64,000 nucleotides of DNA from Chaenocephalus aceratus (GCA_023974075.1 CM043798.1:6980173-7044172), one strand, 5' to 3'. Positions 12,701-21,360 are shown, counted from the stretch's first letter. Translations and numbers: made by a program. Notes: generated by a model not told the origin, from the sequence alone.

Positions 12701-15700
12701 GGCTCAGCCCCTCACAGATGTGTCACTCTAACCAATGCATGGTCTGCTGACTGATGCCTGGCATGCACTCACTCTGGTGTGCTTCATGGTGGTTGATTTC
12801 ACTCCGTGCGTCAGAAGGACTCATTGTGTTGTTTGACATGCTTCCTGCTTCTCGGCCAGGCGATGATGACCCCCAAGATGCAGGGTATAATTATGGCCAT
12901 TGGCAAATCCAGCAGCGTGTTTGAAGAGAGTGGCCCTGAGGCGGCCTTTTTTAAGGTACACACCATCTTTCCTTCACTAAATCACTCCATCTACATCCTG
13001 TATGTGTCTCTTGTTCTTGGTCTGACCCTTTGTACGTTCTTCTGGTCGATAAAAAGTTGGAGTTAAAATTGCAAATACAGTATTTATCAGTGAAATAGTT
13101 ATTTCACCTCAAAATCACATGAGGCTGTCGTTTTAGGGGAAAGCTGCACAAACTCTCTTTGCAGCACATAACATTATTAAAATCAGACACATCCAAAACA
13201 TCTTAACTTTCTGATCATTAAGACCCCATTTACGAAAAGCAAATGAACCGAACACGATATCAAAAAAGGCTTCCGTTCACACGAGACCGCTCGAAAGCGC
13301 TGGAGACGCTGTAGTACATATGCCGGGCCTGTAAGTGGCGCCACAAAATACACCAAAAGCAGCGAAGAAGACCCCCAAGCATGATTGCCATGGTTGCCCT
13401 TCTGTTTATGCCCCGCGGTGGATTTAGCAACATGTCGTTCATGTAGTTCTCTGTCCACTTGTTGCTGTTGGTTGTGGTAGAGGAGCGATATGGGAAGAGA
13501 TATATCTCTAGGGGCGAAAAGTCAATATGCAAAAATATGCTTCTGATAATGATTCTTTAACACAATTACTCATTAACTTTAGGAACATCATGCATAGGGT
13601 TAAGGTTTTTTACCTTTGAAGTAAAATTCATCAATCTTGTGCATTTGTATAGCAAAACTAAGATCAAGAACTCCATGCTCTAGGAACCTTTGAATCATGA
13701 ATGCATTGTTTAAATGAATGATGGTTAAGTAGGATACCAACCACGCTGAAGAGCCCTGGAATAATGTCCACACTCTAAATACCCAGGGAACCTATCACTT
13801 TTCCACAGAGGGAGTAATGCCATTATGATTGCACATGGTGTTGACAATGACTTGATTGTGCATTTGTAGAATCTATTTGACTGCAATCTCTTAAAACACT
13901 AATGTTTTGGCTGAGAAATTAGCTGGAAGCTGTGTTTTAACTTCAAAAAAATCAACTCCGTGTTATCTGTCCGACAGTTTTTATAATCTGGCATAAACAT
14001 TACATTTTAAATTCAACGAAAAACTCTTGGCAAGTTACTTCTAAGTACCCGACTCAAGAGGACCTGAGTAAGTAGATGTCCTTAAGTCCTGTAGGCTGTG
14101 ACTCGTCCCTCTTGTTTCCGGGCAGGCCATAAAGCTGGAGTATGCTCGTCTCCTGAGATTCGCCCAGGAGGACACCCCCCTTGAGAATGACTACCGCATA
14201 CAGCACATCATCGTCTACTTCATCCAGAACCAGGCGCCAAAGAAGATTCTGGAGAGGACTCCTGCTCACACAGTTTGCTGACAGGAACCTGGCCTTCGAT
14301 GAGAGGTACACTACACTGTGCAGCTCAGCATTCATATGTTAATAACACTAAAACTCCACATGATATATTCTAATAAACATGTTACATAATGTAGCAAAAT
14401 GTGAACGTTTTACTTTAACATCTTATGTTTTATATGAATATTTTGTATTCTTTTTTATATTCTTTTTTTACTGCACACTATTACTTTAAATGCCTATGTA
14501 AAAATACATGTTATTTGTATTTAACTATTCGATATTAAAGGTGGGGTAGGTAAGTTTGAGAAACCGGCTCGAGATACACTTGTTGTTATATTCCATGGAA
14601 TGCTCTTAACATCCCGATAGCAATGAATATCTGAAGTGCTTTGACATCTGTGGAAGCCGTAGTACAGTAAAAAGCACGACCAATCATCTGAGCCGGCCCG
14701 GCTAAAGTAACTGGATGGCCTACCTGCCTGTCAGCCTCCATCTGTGCACAAACTTATCTCGTGCCCTCATTGTCATGTGCGCGTTCCTGTGTGTTGGAGG
14801 AGGGGCTCTGTGAGGAAGTGGCAGATTTTTTTCCGGCTGTGTATTTTCAAATTCTAGCGCACTCGAGCTGGTTTCTCCAAAAGGACCTACCCCCACCTTT
14901 AAGTAATATTAAAATAACTTATTATGTAAATATACACATTTTATCTTTTTTCTGCAAGTTCTTAGTTTAACTTCCTATGATTATAAAAATATCTTTATTT
15001 AATTACATTTGAAATGCCACATTCTTACTTTAACTACCTATGTTTATATACATATTTTTATTATATTTCTTAATCATTTGTTCGATATTTTACTTTTACA
15101 CATTTGTACTTTTAGTTCTTTTTTTTGTATTGTTTTGTTGCACATTTTTTCCTTAACTTTTGTTTTGAATATTTGTATTCTATTTTTCAAATCTGTTTTT
15201 ATTGAATTCATTCCAAAATAGAGCAACTTTCACAAAACACAATTTTCCCTAGAATAAATAAAGAAATATTCTGATTCTGATACACTCATTGAAAACTGGC
15301 TGTTCAAACAAATATGGTACACAGGAAACCAGGAACAGTGCTATATAAATAACATGTATTGTTATTTGTATTATTATTATTATTCTCTTTTTTAAGCCCC
15401 TTGATAAATCATGAGCATTAAAATCAAATGAACCTCTCAGAATGGCCTGCAGAGGGCAAGCATAGAGCTTCCCTCTCAGAATGGCCTGCAGAGGGCAGCT
15501 GAGTGCTTCCCTCTCAGAATGGCCTGCAGAGGGCAGCAGAGAGCTTCCCTCTCTGAATGGCCTGAGAGGGCAGCAGAGAGCTTCCCTCTCTGAATGGCCT
15601 GAGAGGGCAGCAGAGAGCTTCCCTCTCAGAATGGCCTGCAGAGAGCTTCCCGCTCAGAATGGCCTACAGAGGGCAGCAGAGAGCTTCCCTCTCAGAATGG

Positions 15701-18700
15701 CCTGCAGAGGGCAGCAGAGAGCTTCCCTCTGACACATTACTGTCAGCACAAACTGAGCAAGTCTCTCGGCTCATATGCCCTCTTCTTATATTCAAAAAAT
15801 AAATCGTAGGTGACATGCCCAACAATGAGAAATATTAGGATTCCCTCCCGATTAACATTGTGATCTTCATGTCATTATGGTTTGCAATACTATCTCTTAA
15901 AACTTTTAAACTACGCTTGTTGGCCTCGATCCATATTCATGAGTAGAACATTGATTTCTCCCTCCTCCGCTATTTTGAGCCAGATAATTAGATTTATGTG
16001 TGCATGTGGCCTCAATAGGAGCCTCGGGAGGAGTGTTTCACTCCTCCTCTCAGCAGTAAAGAGTGATTCATTAGGCCTCGGGCAGGGAGGACTGTTTCCT
16101 CATGGAGTACCTCACAATGACACATCATCTCCCCCCCCCCCCCCCCCCCACAGATGTAAGAGCATAATGAATGTGGCACGTGCAAAACTGGACCTCATTA
16201 AGCCTGAGGAGGTCAACATGGATGAATATGAGGTGAGCAGCATTGTCTTCTTTAATAATTCTTACACTACCTTTAATTATGCAGTATTGTATATTACCTT
16301 TACTTAGACGTAGTTAATCATTACAATCCACTTAATGCATGGGTGCTTCACCTTGTATTTGAATTTAAGTGACGTCTGTTTATCTTTAACAGATGTGGCA
16401 TCAGGCCTACCGGAATTTCCGTGAGACAACCATCTCCATGATGACTGGCTTGGAGCTCTTTCAGAAGACAAAGTATGACAACACCTTTCCAGTGCTTCTA
16501 AGATTAGAAACCATGAACTCAATCTGCAACTATTTTGAGAGAGCTTTAAGTCAAATGACTTCAGTGTTACACATCACAAGTGCAACCCTTTTTAATGATA
16601 CTCTCCTCAGTTCACTTCCCATCTGGAGCAGCCAATACATGTTAAATGTCACCTGCAGAGGGCAGCAGCTCACAGTGTGCACGCTTTAGAGTTGTGCAGT
16701 GAGTTCATCGAGTTCATTCTAGAGGTAAAACAAGTACTTAGATCCTGTGCTTAAGTCAAAGTAGAAATACCAGAGTGTAGAAAAACTCATGCAAAAATAG
16801 TTCTTAAGTAAAAGTATTGGCATCAACATATACTGTACTTAAACCTCAAAAAGTACTTGTTATGCAGAATGGCTTATTGGAAAAGAGAAGGGTGGTCATA
16901 GTGTGAGAAGAAATACCCATGGTATTATTTAAGTCTTCATTAATGTGTTTATTATATTTTATATCATTAATGCAAAGTACCTAAAGAGCGGAGTACAAGT
17001 ACAATTTTAAGAGTAGAAGTATTAAGTAGCAATACATTTAAACACTCAAGTAAATATACCTCAAGAATGTACTTAGGCACAGTCCACTGCTGTTAACTCC
17101 TTCTGTGAAATGGGTTCCCATCAAAAGTTCTCACTGCAGCTTTGATAGTGTTTCATCTGAATATATGATCTCTTTCTCTCTCCAGTTACATAGACGCTCT
17201 GATGTATCTGATTTACGCGTACCAGTACAACAAGGAGCTTCTGTCTAAAGGGCTTTACAGAGGGCACGACGAGGAGCTGCTGGGTCACTACCGTCGCCAG
17301 TGTTTGCTGGTGAGGCAATGCACCAGTCACACTTGACTTCGTACCACGTCTCAACAGAGTGGCTGGAATGAGTCGTTAAAAACTGGAATTGAGTTAGCAT
17401 TTTGGTTCCCTCATCTCTTAGTCATTACTTTTCTAATGTGTTTCTGGTTAAATGCCTGAAATAAGGACTGTGGTTATAACAAGCTTATGTGATTTTAACG
17501 TTTTGTTCTACGACATAATATATGTCAATAAATACTCCACTGGTGAATGTATGAAGCTTTTACGTTTCTTAAAAACAGCGGTTGCTAACACATAACTAAA
17601 TGAGACGTCATCACACGGAACATTACCCGCCTTTAGCTTAGCGGTGGTGACGTGAAGTCATGTGACTGCTGTTAGCAGTTAGCTTTTTACGTCTGGAGAT
17701 TCCATTTATACTTAAAACATCCTTAAGTGGTGTTAATATGTGGAGATGATCCTGCTGAGCAAAATGTGTAAGTATCATCTACATGTGTTCGCCACATATC
17801 TTGTTTCCTCTGCGATATTCCAAAACCCAATGTGAAAACCCCACAGCGTTTTTGTCGAGGCGATGCCAACTTCCGGAGCAGCCCATAGAAACAAGTCGTC
17901 CCTGCATCACTATGCGACTTTGAAACAAGTGGATATTTATCATGTGACCTTAACGGTGATCGCAAAGTGGGCATTACCTCTGCTGTGATCTCCTCTTCCT
18001 CTCTTTCAAACTTCCTTAGTTAAAGTGACTCAGCAAAACACAGGCAGACTTTTCCCTTCGATACTGAGCTGCTGCACTTTAATCAAATTGCTTTCCTGAG
18101 ATATTGCGTTGGCTGCTCGCAGGCCACTTTCTCATCGGATACTGGCAGATGAAAATCCTTTCAGTTGTGATGGGAGCCTCTTTTCATTTCGCCCTCAGCT
18201 CCAGGCTGTGGTGTGATTGGTTAGGGCTGTGGGTATGTTGTTCTGATCAGCCACACACTTGAGCAGCATTCTCCCGACTGCACTCGCTAACCTTACACCA
18301 GCATTGTGCTCGTAATATAATCATTGGAGTGGGAGGGGGGGGGCATTGAGTGTAAACACATTAGTATGAGACACAAGCACGTCCTCGGCTAACCTCGGCT
18401 CCTCTCAGATCTCAGGCCAGATCCGTGGCGCGGTTCTCTCGGCTGTTTACCTCCAGCTCTTGTTTTAACTGAACACATGGCTAACATTGACACAGTTAAT
18501 GTTCTTGGATGATTCTCAAATCCAGCCTTGCCGTCCCCCGGTTCCGAACTCCAGAGGAGGTCAGGGGGTTTGTCTGTGACGGCGAGTCGGTACCCACTAA
18601 GTCATGTCTGTGGGAACATGAGCTCTCTACTATTCATCAGTGGAACAAATTGCAAACTTCACTAGAAAGTAACAATTGGGAAATGCATGTAATGAAAATA

Positions 18701-20766
18701 GTAAGAATGTTGTTTGTAATAAAAACAGTACGACACATTAGATAAAAAAATAAATAATTAATACATATATTGGAGAAATATGAAGTCAGTTAAGCCATAT
18801 ATTGTCTTTTGCTGGCAGGGTGCTGGACAGAGCCTCCTCCGAAGGTCTCTTTTTTATTGTTTCTATCAGAACACTATCTTGACATAAATATTACAGCTTT
18901 TAAAGCAAGACTATTGCCCCCTTGCTTTTAACTATCGATTTGATAGACATTATATTTGTGTGGAGTGAACAGGACAATCTGTGTACGCCAGTAAAGGTCA
19001 CGCACTCCCCAGCATCAGCAGCATCCAGGGTCAACTCAGCTGATCTTCACAAAGGTCTTTGTTTTGTTAGTTTGCAATAAGAACACGGCCAACACAACTT
19101 CTTCTGTGCTGTCACCAGCGCTTTTCAAATCGCTCGGATCGACTGCACAAAGACGGTTAAGTGCTCAGAAAAAAGCGGTGCAGCGCTTTGTTTCGAGGAG
19201 GCCACATGTGCTCACCCCTCATCGAAAACAATAAAACAAGAGGCTGGGGCTCAGAAAAAGGCGCTTTGTGAACACAGGGCCGAAAGACTTCAAAGATACT
19301 TCATGTTAGGGTCTCGATCTGAGCTCTTCAAACCACTATGGGAAGAACTGCAGATCCAACATATGGAGCATGATCCAAGTGAGACATGACTGCACTGTAG
19401 CTGTGATTATGAACAATAAAGCCTTTGAATGTACTCGACAATTGTATCATTTTCTGTATATTTCCTGTGCAGAAACTGAACGAGCAGGCGGCGGCCATGT
19501 TTGAGTCTGGAGAAGAGGCGGAGGTGAACACGGGTCTGGGCATCATGAACGAGCTGGTGGTGCCGTGCATCCCTCTGCTGCTCATCCACGACACGGAGAG
19601 GGACCTGCTGGCCGTGGAGGACATGAGGAACCGCTGGTGCTCCTACCTGGGCCAGGAGATGGAGTGTGAGTGCCTGGAGGAGCAGGAAGGAGGAAGGCTT
19701 GGGTCACTAGAACATTCCACCTGCCAAAGGTCATCATACTCAGGCCACTGCTCAGTTCATTTCTGAGGAAAGGCTTTTCCATTGGGGACATCTCAATGTT
19801 TTATCTAGAGGGACACATGGAGACGAGTTTAACACTGAGGTGATTCCAGAGCTCCCTAGCCATGAGCAAATGCTCCGTCAGAGAGAGAGCCCCACAACTC
19901 TGACCTTTAAGAGATCACATGACATGCTGGCTGTAATGAAACAAATTAGTTAAAGACCTGACTACCTAAGTAAAAATGGCACTACTAAAGCATAACGACC
20001 CTCTGTTACAAGTAAAAGTCTTGCATTCAAAAAATGTAACAAGTTAAAGTACATGGTACAGAAGTATGAGCATCAAAAAGTACATTTTAGAATAATATTT
20101 TTAATATTTGTTGATAATAAGCTGGGACGCATTAATGTGTTCATCACTTAGAGCTGTTAGAAGTGGAGCTCATAATATTTAATTTTCCCGCTGCAATGTA
20201 GATGAACCTATAGTAATCTGTAAATAAAGCCATCTTAAAACTAGTGCAGTAAACATTACAATATTACAAAGCAACCTAAAATGGAAATACACAAGGAAAG
20301 TAGAAGTACCTCACATTTGTAATCGATGTACTTAAATAAATGTAAAAGAAACATTTGAGTGTGTTTATTAGTTAAATAGTTTCTCGGTGGAGAAACGGGA
20401 TTGTGGAGGACTCATCGTTTTGTCAGCCTGCTGCCGTGTCGGCCCTCAGAGGGCTCCTGGCTTTGCGTTCAGGAAAGGTTTTATCATCCAGAGCCTTTTG
20501 CTAGTTCTACAATCTGTGTTTAGTGATCAGCACTTTGTTGTGTCAGACTGTTGTCATTGACTTCCTCTCTGTGTTTCCTCTTCCTGCTGGTAGCCAACCT
20601 CCAGGAACGCTTGACCGACTTCCTCCCCAAGTTACTGGACTGCTCCACGGAGATCAAAAGCTTCCACGACCCCCCCAAGCTGCCCACCTTCTCCATCCTG
20701 GAGCTGAGTGAGCGCTTCAGCCTCATCATGGCCGCCATGGGCCGAGTGCCCACCGAGGGGAGATGA
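480..20766 (+). CDS. usp25: usp25, ubiquitin-specific peptidase 25, 3' part (12 constitutive exons plus one alternative exon)
   Basis: USP25 is a C19-family cysteine protease that removes ubiquitin from substrates; in mammals it acts in ER-associated degradation, innate signalling and tankyrase stability. The catalytic Cys and the N-terminal ubiquitin-binding motifs lie left of the window. Visible in order: the helical domain inserted in the catalytic core (exons 480-718 and 804-874), the catalytic His box with [10 protein letters not shown] and the NDISVT/SSWEEL segment (976-1204), an acidic and Ala-rich linker, and the long helical C-terminal region to the stop at 20764-20766. Exons: 480-718, 804-874, 976-1204, 2830-3111, 4509-4648, (11047-11220 alternative), 12860-12955, 14126-14305, 16154-16232, 16393-16472, 17186-17309, 19473-19665, 20594-20766. 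All junctions are GT-AG and the phases agree, giving 627 codons, provided one extra base in exon 14126-14305 is an error or mutation. USP28 is the nearest paralogue; the C-terminal sequence, as I remember the two proteins, favours USP25. Confidence 0.95.
804..874 (+). CDS. usp25: usp25 exon: inserted helical domain, second part
   Basis: A 71-base exon between CAG at 801-803 and a GTGAGC donor at 875. It completes an Asp codon and adds 23 residues ([20 protein letters not shown] and MMQ), matching the end of the helical insertion just before the strand that leads to the catalytic His. It ends in phase 0. Confidence 0.92.
976..1204 (+). CDS. usp25: usp25 exon: catalytic histidine box
   Basis: This exon starts after TTCCAG and ends before GTACAC in phase 1. 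It encodes the His box of USP proteases: [20 protein letters not shown], with the catalytic His in AGHYWAY, then [20 protein letters not shown] carrying the third catalytic residue region and [10 protein letters not shown] closing the catalytic domain. No residue of this box looks damaged, so the active-site half seen here appears intact. Confidence 0.97.
1205..1873. other. usp25 intron, no recognisable feature
   Basis: AT-rich intronic sequence with many in-frame stops. I see no coding similarity, repeat or structured RNA. Confidence 0.6.
1874..2583. mobile_element. MITE-like element with TTTCCACT termini
   Basis: The left end reads TTTCCACTACACCGCGG and the right end reads TGCAGTGGAAA, whose complement TTTCCACTGCA pairs with the left end. 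A second internal TTTCCACT lies at 1921 with a matching ATGGAAACGC near 2500, so the inverted arms are long and imperfect. There is no open frame of transposase type inside. It lies in the intron upstream of exon 2830. A hAT-type origin is plausible but I see no clear 8-bp duplication. Confidence 0.5.
2605..2798 (+). mobile_element. tRNA-derived SINE with LINE-type 3' tail
   Basis: The 5' part carries an A-box-like GTGGCGTAGTGGATAGAG and a B-box-like GGTTCAAACCCC at the spacing of a tRNA promoter. The 3' tail GTAAGTCGCTTTGGATAAAA, followed by GCGTC and a TAATG reiteration, is nearly the same as the end of the L2-like LINEs at 48081 and 59649 in this window. SINEs commonly borrow the tail of their partner LINE. 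It is not a functional tRNA gene: the body does not fold into a cloverleaf I can draw. Confidence 0.85.
2830..3111 (+). CDS. usp25: usp25 exon: acidic/Ala-rich linker after the catalytic domain
   Basis: The acceptor is TTTGTGCAG at 2821-2829 and the donor is GTAAGT at 3112. It encodes [20 protein letters not shown], then a Glu/Gln-rich helical stretch ending in a run of alanines encoded by repeated GCA codons (about 2995-3025), and a Ser/Pro/Gln-rich tail. A tRNA-derived SINE ends only about 30 bases upstream of this exon, leaving a short pyrimidine tract. Confidence 0.93.
3112..3810. other. usp25 intron with possible LINE-tail fragment
   Basis: Around 3285-3350, on the minus strand, the sequence resembles a teleost LINE 3' end (AGGTTCCTTGTATATGT then CTTGGCGA). 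The rest is AT-rich with no recognisable gene. Weak, from memory of common fish repeats. Confidence 0.3.
3811..4170. mobile_element. degenerate MITE, relative of the one at 58535
   Basis: It begins GGTGGGTATTGTTTGGATTT and continues with TTCCGGTTCTGATCGGTTCT and CTTTGAGAGG. The element at 58535 has GGTTGGGTATCGTTTGAATT, TTCCGGTTCTTAACGGTTCT and CTTTGAGGGG in the same order. So this is an older copy of the same non-autonomous family. The right boundary is uncertain. Confidence 0.45.
4509..4648 (+). CDS. usp25: usp25 exon: DPEYMEQ segment
   Basis: It starts after CTATCAG and ends in phase 0 before GTATGT. It encodes [20 protein letters not shown] and continues to [11 protein letters not shown]. 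The DPEY/MEQP and SPE.LL elements match the mammalian USP25 region just before the point where the muscle isoform differs, so its phase-0 end is the natural splice partner of both the alternative exon and exon 12860-12955. Confidence 0.92.
5549..7642 (-). pseudogene. hAT transposase remnant (GTF2IRD2-like), interrupted
   Basis: On the minus strand the start at 7642 gives [20 protein letters not shown] and a BED-like zinc-binding block ([20 protein letters not shown], then ETKHAEKY), the usual N-terminus of this transposase group. After the nested element the frame resumes (about 6250 downward) with [20 protein letters not shown], in which LDES carries a likely catalytic Asp, and [12 protein letters not shown]. 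It then jumps from LHWYQHVLC to [12 protein letters not shown], which in the family lie far apart, so the middle of the catalytic region is deleted. A further frame change lies near 6160. Not functional. Confidence 0.85.
6258..7270. mobile_element. non-autonomous element nested in the hAT transposon
   Basis: The ends are inverted copies: GGCTTTCACACCAGCGC with TTTTCAG at the left, CTGAAAAGGCGCTGGTGTGAAAG at the right. A second inverted piece, TAGCTCCGAGC, lies just inside each end. It splits the hAT transposase frame where EFVK should continue to EC, and CAAA flanks both sides, consistent with a short target duplication. No transposase frame is visible inside. Superfamily not assigned. Confidence 0.8.
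7897..10242. repeat. minisatellite, 69 units of exactly 34 bp
   Basis: The unit starts GTTCAGCCTCCCAGGTCT and ends CATGATGACGAAGAGG. First and last unit starts (7897 and 10209) differ by 68 x 34, so there are 69 units over 2346 bases with no net length change. Variants are substitutions only at a few positions (CCCAG/CACAG, AGGTCT/AGCTCT, TGATG/TAATG, AAGAG/AAAAG). The left third is heterogeneous and the middle is nearly uniform. It begins eight bases after the hAT right end. No coding role: the unit is not a multiple of three and stops occur. Confidence 0.97.
10243..11046. other. usp25 intron, no recognisable feature
   Basis: Unique-looking AT-rich intron between the minisatellite and the alternative exon. 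A pyrimidine-rich tract (about 10995-11046) leads into the exon's acceptor. Nothing else seen. Confidence 0.6.
11047..11220 (+). CDS. usp25: usp25 probable alternative (muscle-isoform type) exon
   Basis: A 174-base open segment with acceptor CTCTCTACAG and donor GTAGCG, phase 0 at both ends (58 codons), so it can be included or skipped without changing frame. It encodes a Pro/Ser-rich start, then [20 protein letters not shown] and YDDE. It falls between the exons where mammalian USP25 inserts its muscle-specific sequence, and the acidic Gly-Tyr-Asp-Asp end is what I recall of that isoform. Alternative use is inferred from position and phase; there is no expression evidence here. Confidence 0.75.
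11221..12859. other. usp25 intron, no recognisable feature
   Basis: No transposon ends, tandem repeats or coding similarity recognised. Short open frames here (12429-12754) overlap in several phases and have no conserved motif. Confidence 0.55.
12860..12955 (+). CDS. usp25: usp25 exon: [15 protein letters not shown] segment
   Basis: A 96-base exon (32 codons, phase 0 both ends) after CTCGGCCAG and before GTACAC. It encodes [20 protein letters not shown] and [12 protein letters not shown], the conserved helical segment shared with USP28. It joins the DPEYMEQ exon directly in the canonical isoform. Confidence 0.94.
12956..14125. other. usp25 intron, possible old MITE fragment at 13215-13500
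   Basis: The stretch 13215-13500 differs from its surroundings in being GC-richer, with GGCGCCAC and GTTCACACGAGACC, as in non-autonomous DNA elements, but I cannot find paired termini. The rest is ordinary intron. Confidence 0.3.
14126..14305 (+). CDS. usp25: usp25 exon with a +1 frameshift at about 14261
   Basis: After TTCCGGGCAG the frame reads [20 protein letters not shown], then [15 protein letters not shown]. An extra base in ACTCCTG (about 14260-14262) then shifts the frame, giving a TGA at 14279-14281. Dropping one base restores [15 protein letters not shown], matching the family, and the exon then ends in the phase (2) that fits the next exon. The exon is 180 bases long where 179 would keep frame. 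Either an assembly error or a real truncating allele would explain this. Confidence 0.9.
14535..14902. mobile_element. TTAA-flanked MITE, copy 1
   Basis: The ends are TTAAAGGTGGGGTAGGTAAG and its near complement (CCTACCCCCACCTTTAA), followed inwards by GAAACCGGCTCGAG and CTCGAGCTGGTTTCTC. The same element stands at 23592-23950, and its right end alone at 37037-37076. TTAA targets with AGG termini are a pattern of the Kolobok superfamily (piggyBac also uses TTAA). No coding capacity. It lies in the usp25 intron after the frameshifted exon. Confidence 0.88.
14903..15433. other. AT-rich usp25 intron, LINE-tail-like end
   Basis: Very T-rich. GAATAAATAAAGAAATATTCTG followed by ATTCTGATA (about 15253-15282) resembles the poly(A)-signal plus TTCTGA reiteration of fish LINE 3' ends. 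No coding similarity. Confidence 0.3.
15434..15731. repeat. minisatellite of about 39 bp, 8 units, with CTCF-like core
   Basis: Eight units each contain AGAATGGCCTGCAGAGGGCA or a variant, followed by GCAGAGAGCTTCCCTCTC. Two units lack two bases in the core (CCTGAGAGGGCAG) and one is shortened by half. The core CCTGCAGAGGGCAGC fits the vertebrate CTCF consensus CCASYAGRKGGCRSY with one mismatch. An open frame runs through it on + but only because of the repeat composition. Confidence 0.9.
16131..16149 (+). repeat. run of 19 C forming the pyrimidine tract of a usp25 acceptor
   Basis: An uninterrupted poly-C run directly before ACAG and exon 16154-16232. It serves as the pyrimidine tract. Its length is likely polymorphic or mis-assembled. 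Confidence 0.9.
16154..16232 (+). CDS. usp25: usp25 exon: [12 protein letters not shown] segment
   Basis: A 79-base exon right after a run of 19 C and ACAG. Its first base completes an Arg codon, followed by [20 protein letters not shown] and NMDEYE, ending in phase 0 before GTGAGC. It matches the USP25 C-terminal helical region. Confidence 0.95.
16393..16472 (+). CDS. usp25: usp25 exon: [13 protein letters not shown] segment
   Basis: It starts after TTTAACAG and ends in phase 2 before GTATGA. It encodes [20 protein letters not shown] and ELFQKT; the two leftover bases plus T of the next exon make Asn. Matches the USP25 C-terminal domain. Confidence 0.94.
16715..17085. repeat. dispersed TACTT-rich repeat, copy 1
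   Basis: Dense in AAGTACTT, GTACTTAAG and AAGTAAAAGTA and their complements, a teleost repeat type also present at 19945-20345. It ends in ATGTACTTAGG and CAGTCCACTGCTG. Probably a non-autonomous DNA element, from general resemblance only. Confidence 0.55.
17186..17309 (+). CDS. usp25: usp25 exon: [13 protein letters not shown] segment
   Basis: Acceptor CTCTCCAG, donor GTGAGG, ending in phase 0. It encodes [20 protein letters not shown], then [20 protein letters not shown] and a final Leu. [11 protein letters not shown] is a near-invariant block of USP25 that separates it from USP28. Confidence 0.95.
17310..19472. other. usp25 intron, no recognisable feature
   Basis: The longest featureless intron. 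I find no transposon ends or conserved frames. A G-run at 18336 and GC-richer patches (18360-18460, 19080-19260) have no recognisable function. Confidence 0.55.
19473..19665 (+). CDS. usp25: usp25 exon: [15 protein letters not shown] segment
   Basis: Acceptor CTGTGCAG, donor GTGAGT, ending in phase 1. It encodes [20 protein letters not shown], a hydrophobic helical stretch ([14 protein letters not shown]) and [18 protein letters not shown], a block conserved between USP25 and USP28. Confidence 0.95.
19945..20345. repeat. dispersed TACTT-rich repeat, copy 2
   Basis: Contains AAGTAAAAGTCTTGCATTCA, AAAAAGTACATTTTAGA and AGAAGTACCTCACATTTGTA, related to the copy at 16715-17085. It lies in the last usp25 intron. 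Confidence 0.5.
20594..20766 (+). CDS. usp25: usp25 terminal coding exon
   Basis: It follows GCTGGTAG, starts with two bases that complete a Ser codon, and reads [20 protein letters not shown], then [12 protein letters not shown] and ends in RVPTEGR before TGA (20764-20766). The last residues resemble the RxxxDG-type tankyrase-binding tail known for human USP25; here the acidic position is Glu and the position before it is Thr. Confidence 0.96.
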
Positions 20767-21360
20767 GCACGGGGGGGCCGGACACCTCCCTCGTCACAAG
20801 CACACATCCATGGACCTCTCTTAACCCATGCCTTCCTTCAAAAGCCAGGGGTCTCTCGCTTCTAGCTCTTATTCCTCTGTTACTCTTTGGCTGCTATAGG
20901 TTTTATCATTATACATATGATTTCCTCTTTATTTGAAGCAACACACAGGAAGGAGGATGGACTGTTGGAGCAAGGAGATGGAGGAACTGTGGCAGTGCAG
21001 TGGTTGAAAGCCAAGCAAATTGTGCTTCAGCTTTGAGAAAAACAAACGTAAACAAGGGTTTTTCATAGTTATTATTGTTGTTGTTGCAGTTTGATTCCAG
21101 CTTTCCCCACCGCCCTTTCTAAAGCCCCCTCCTCTCCCCGCTGCCCTGCCTCCAGTTTGGTACAGTATTAACACGTTTTGTTTTACTTTTCTAAGGAAGT
21201 AAGGAAGAGAGCCTTCAGATGTATCAGCGGCTCAGGGGACCCCCCAGGGGTCTCATGTGTGTGGACTGAGCCAGAATGAGGTGTGTTCAGTGCTGTGGTA
21301 GACAGCCATGGACATCCTGTGGCTTGTAAATCGAGAGAATAAAGTTTTATTTATGGCCCT
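20767..21360 (+). other. usp25: usp25 3' untranslated region
   Basis: Follows the TGA at 20764-20766 and runs to just after the poly(A) signal at 21339. It contains a pyrimidine-rich block at 21100-21150. The extent is inferred from the signal; no transcript data. Confidence 0.75.
21339..21344 (+). promoter_or_regulatory. usp25: usp25 polyadenylation signal AATAAA
   Basis: AATAAA stands about 575 bases after the stop codon and is followed within 25 bases by T-rich sequence (GTTTTATTTATGG). It is the first canonical signal downstream of the stop. Confidence 0.8.

Noticed and set aside
12429..12754. Three overlapping short frames in a usp25 intron
   Set aside because: Same bases read open in several phases, without conserved motifs; chance.
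15481..15732. Open frame with repeated [14 protein letters not shown] units
   Set aside because: It only reads through a minisatellite; no domain, start context or splice sites.
480..20766. usp28 rather than usp25
   Set aside because: [11 protein letters not shown], the QAPKKILER region and the RVPTEGR end fit USP25; USP28 differs there as far as I recall it.
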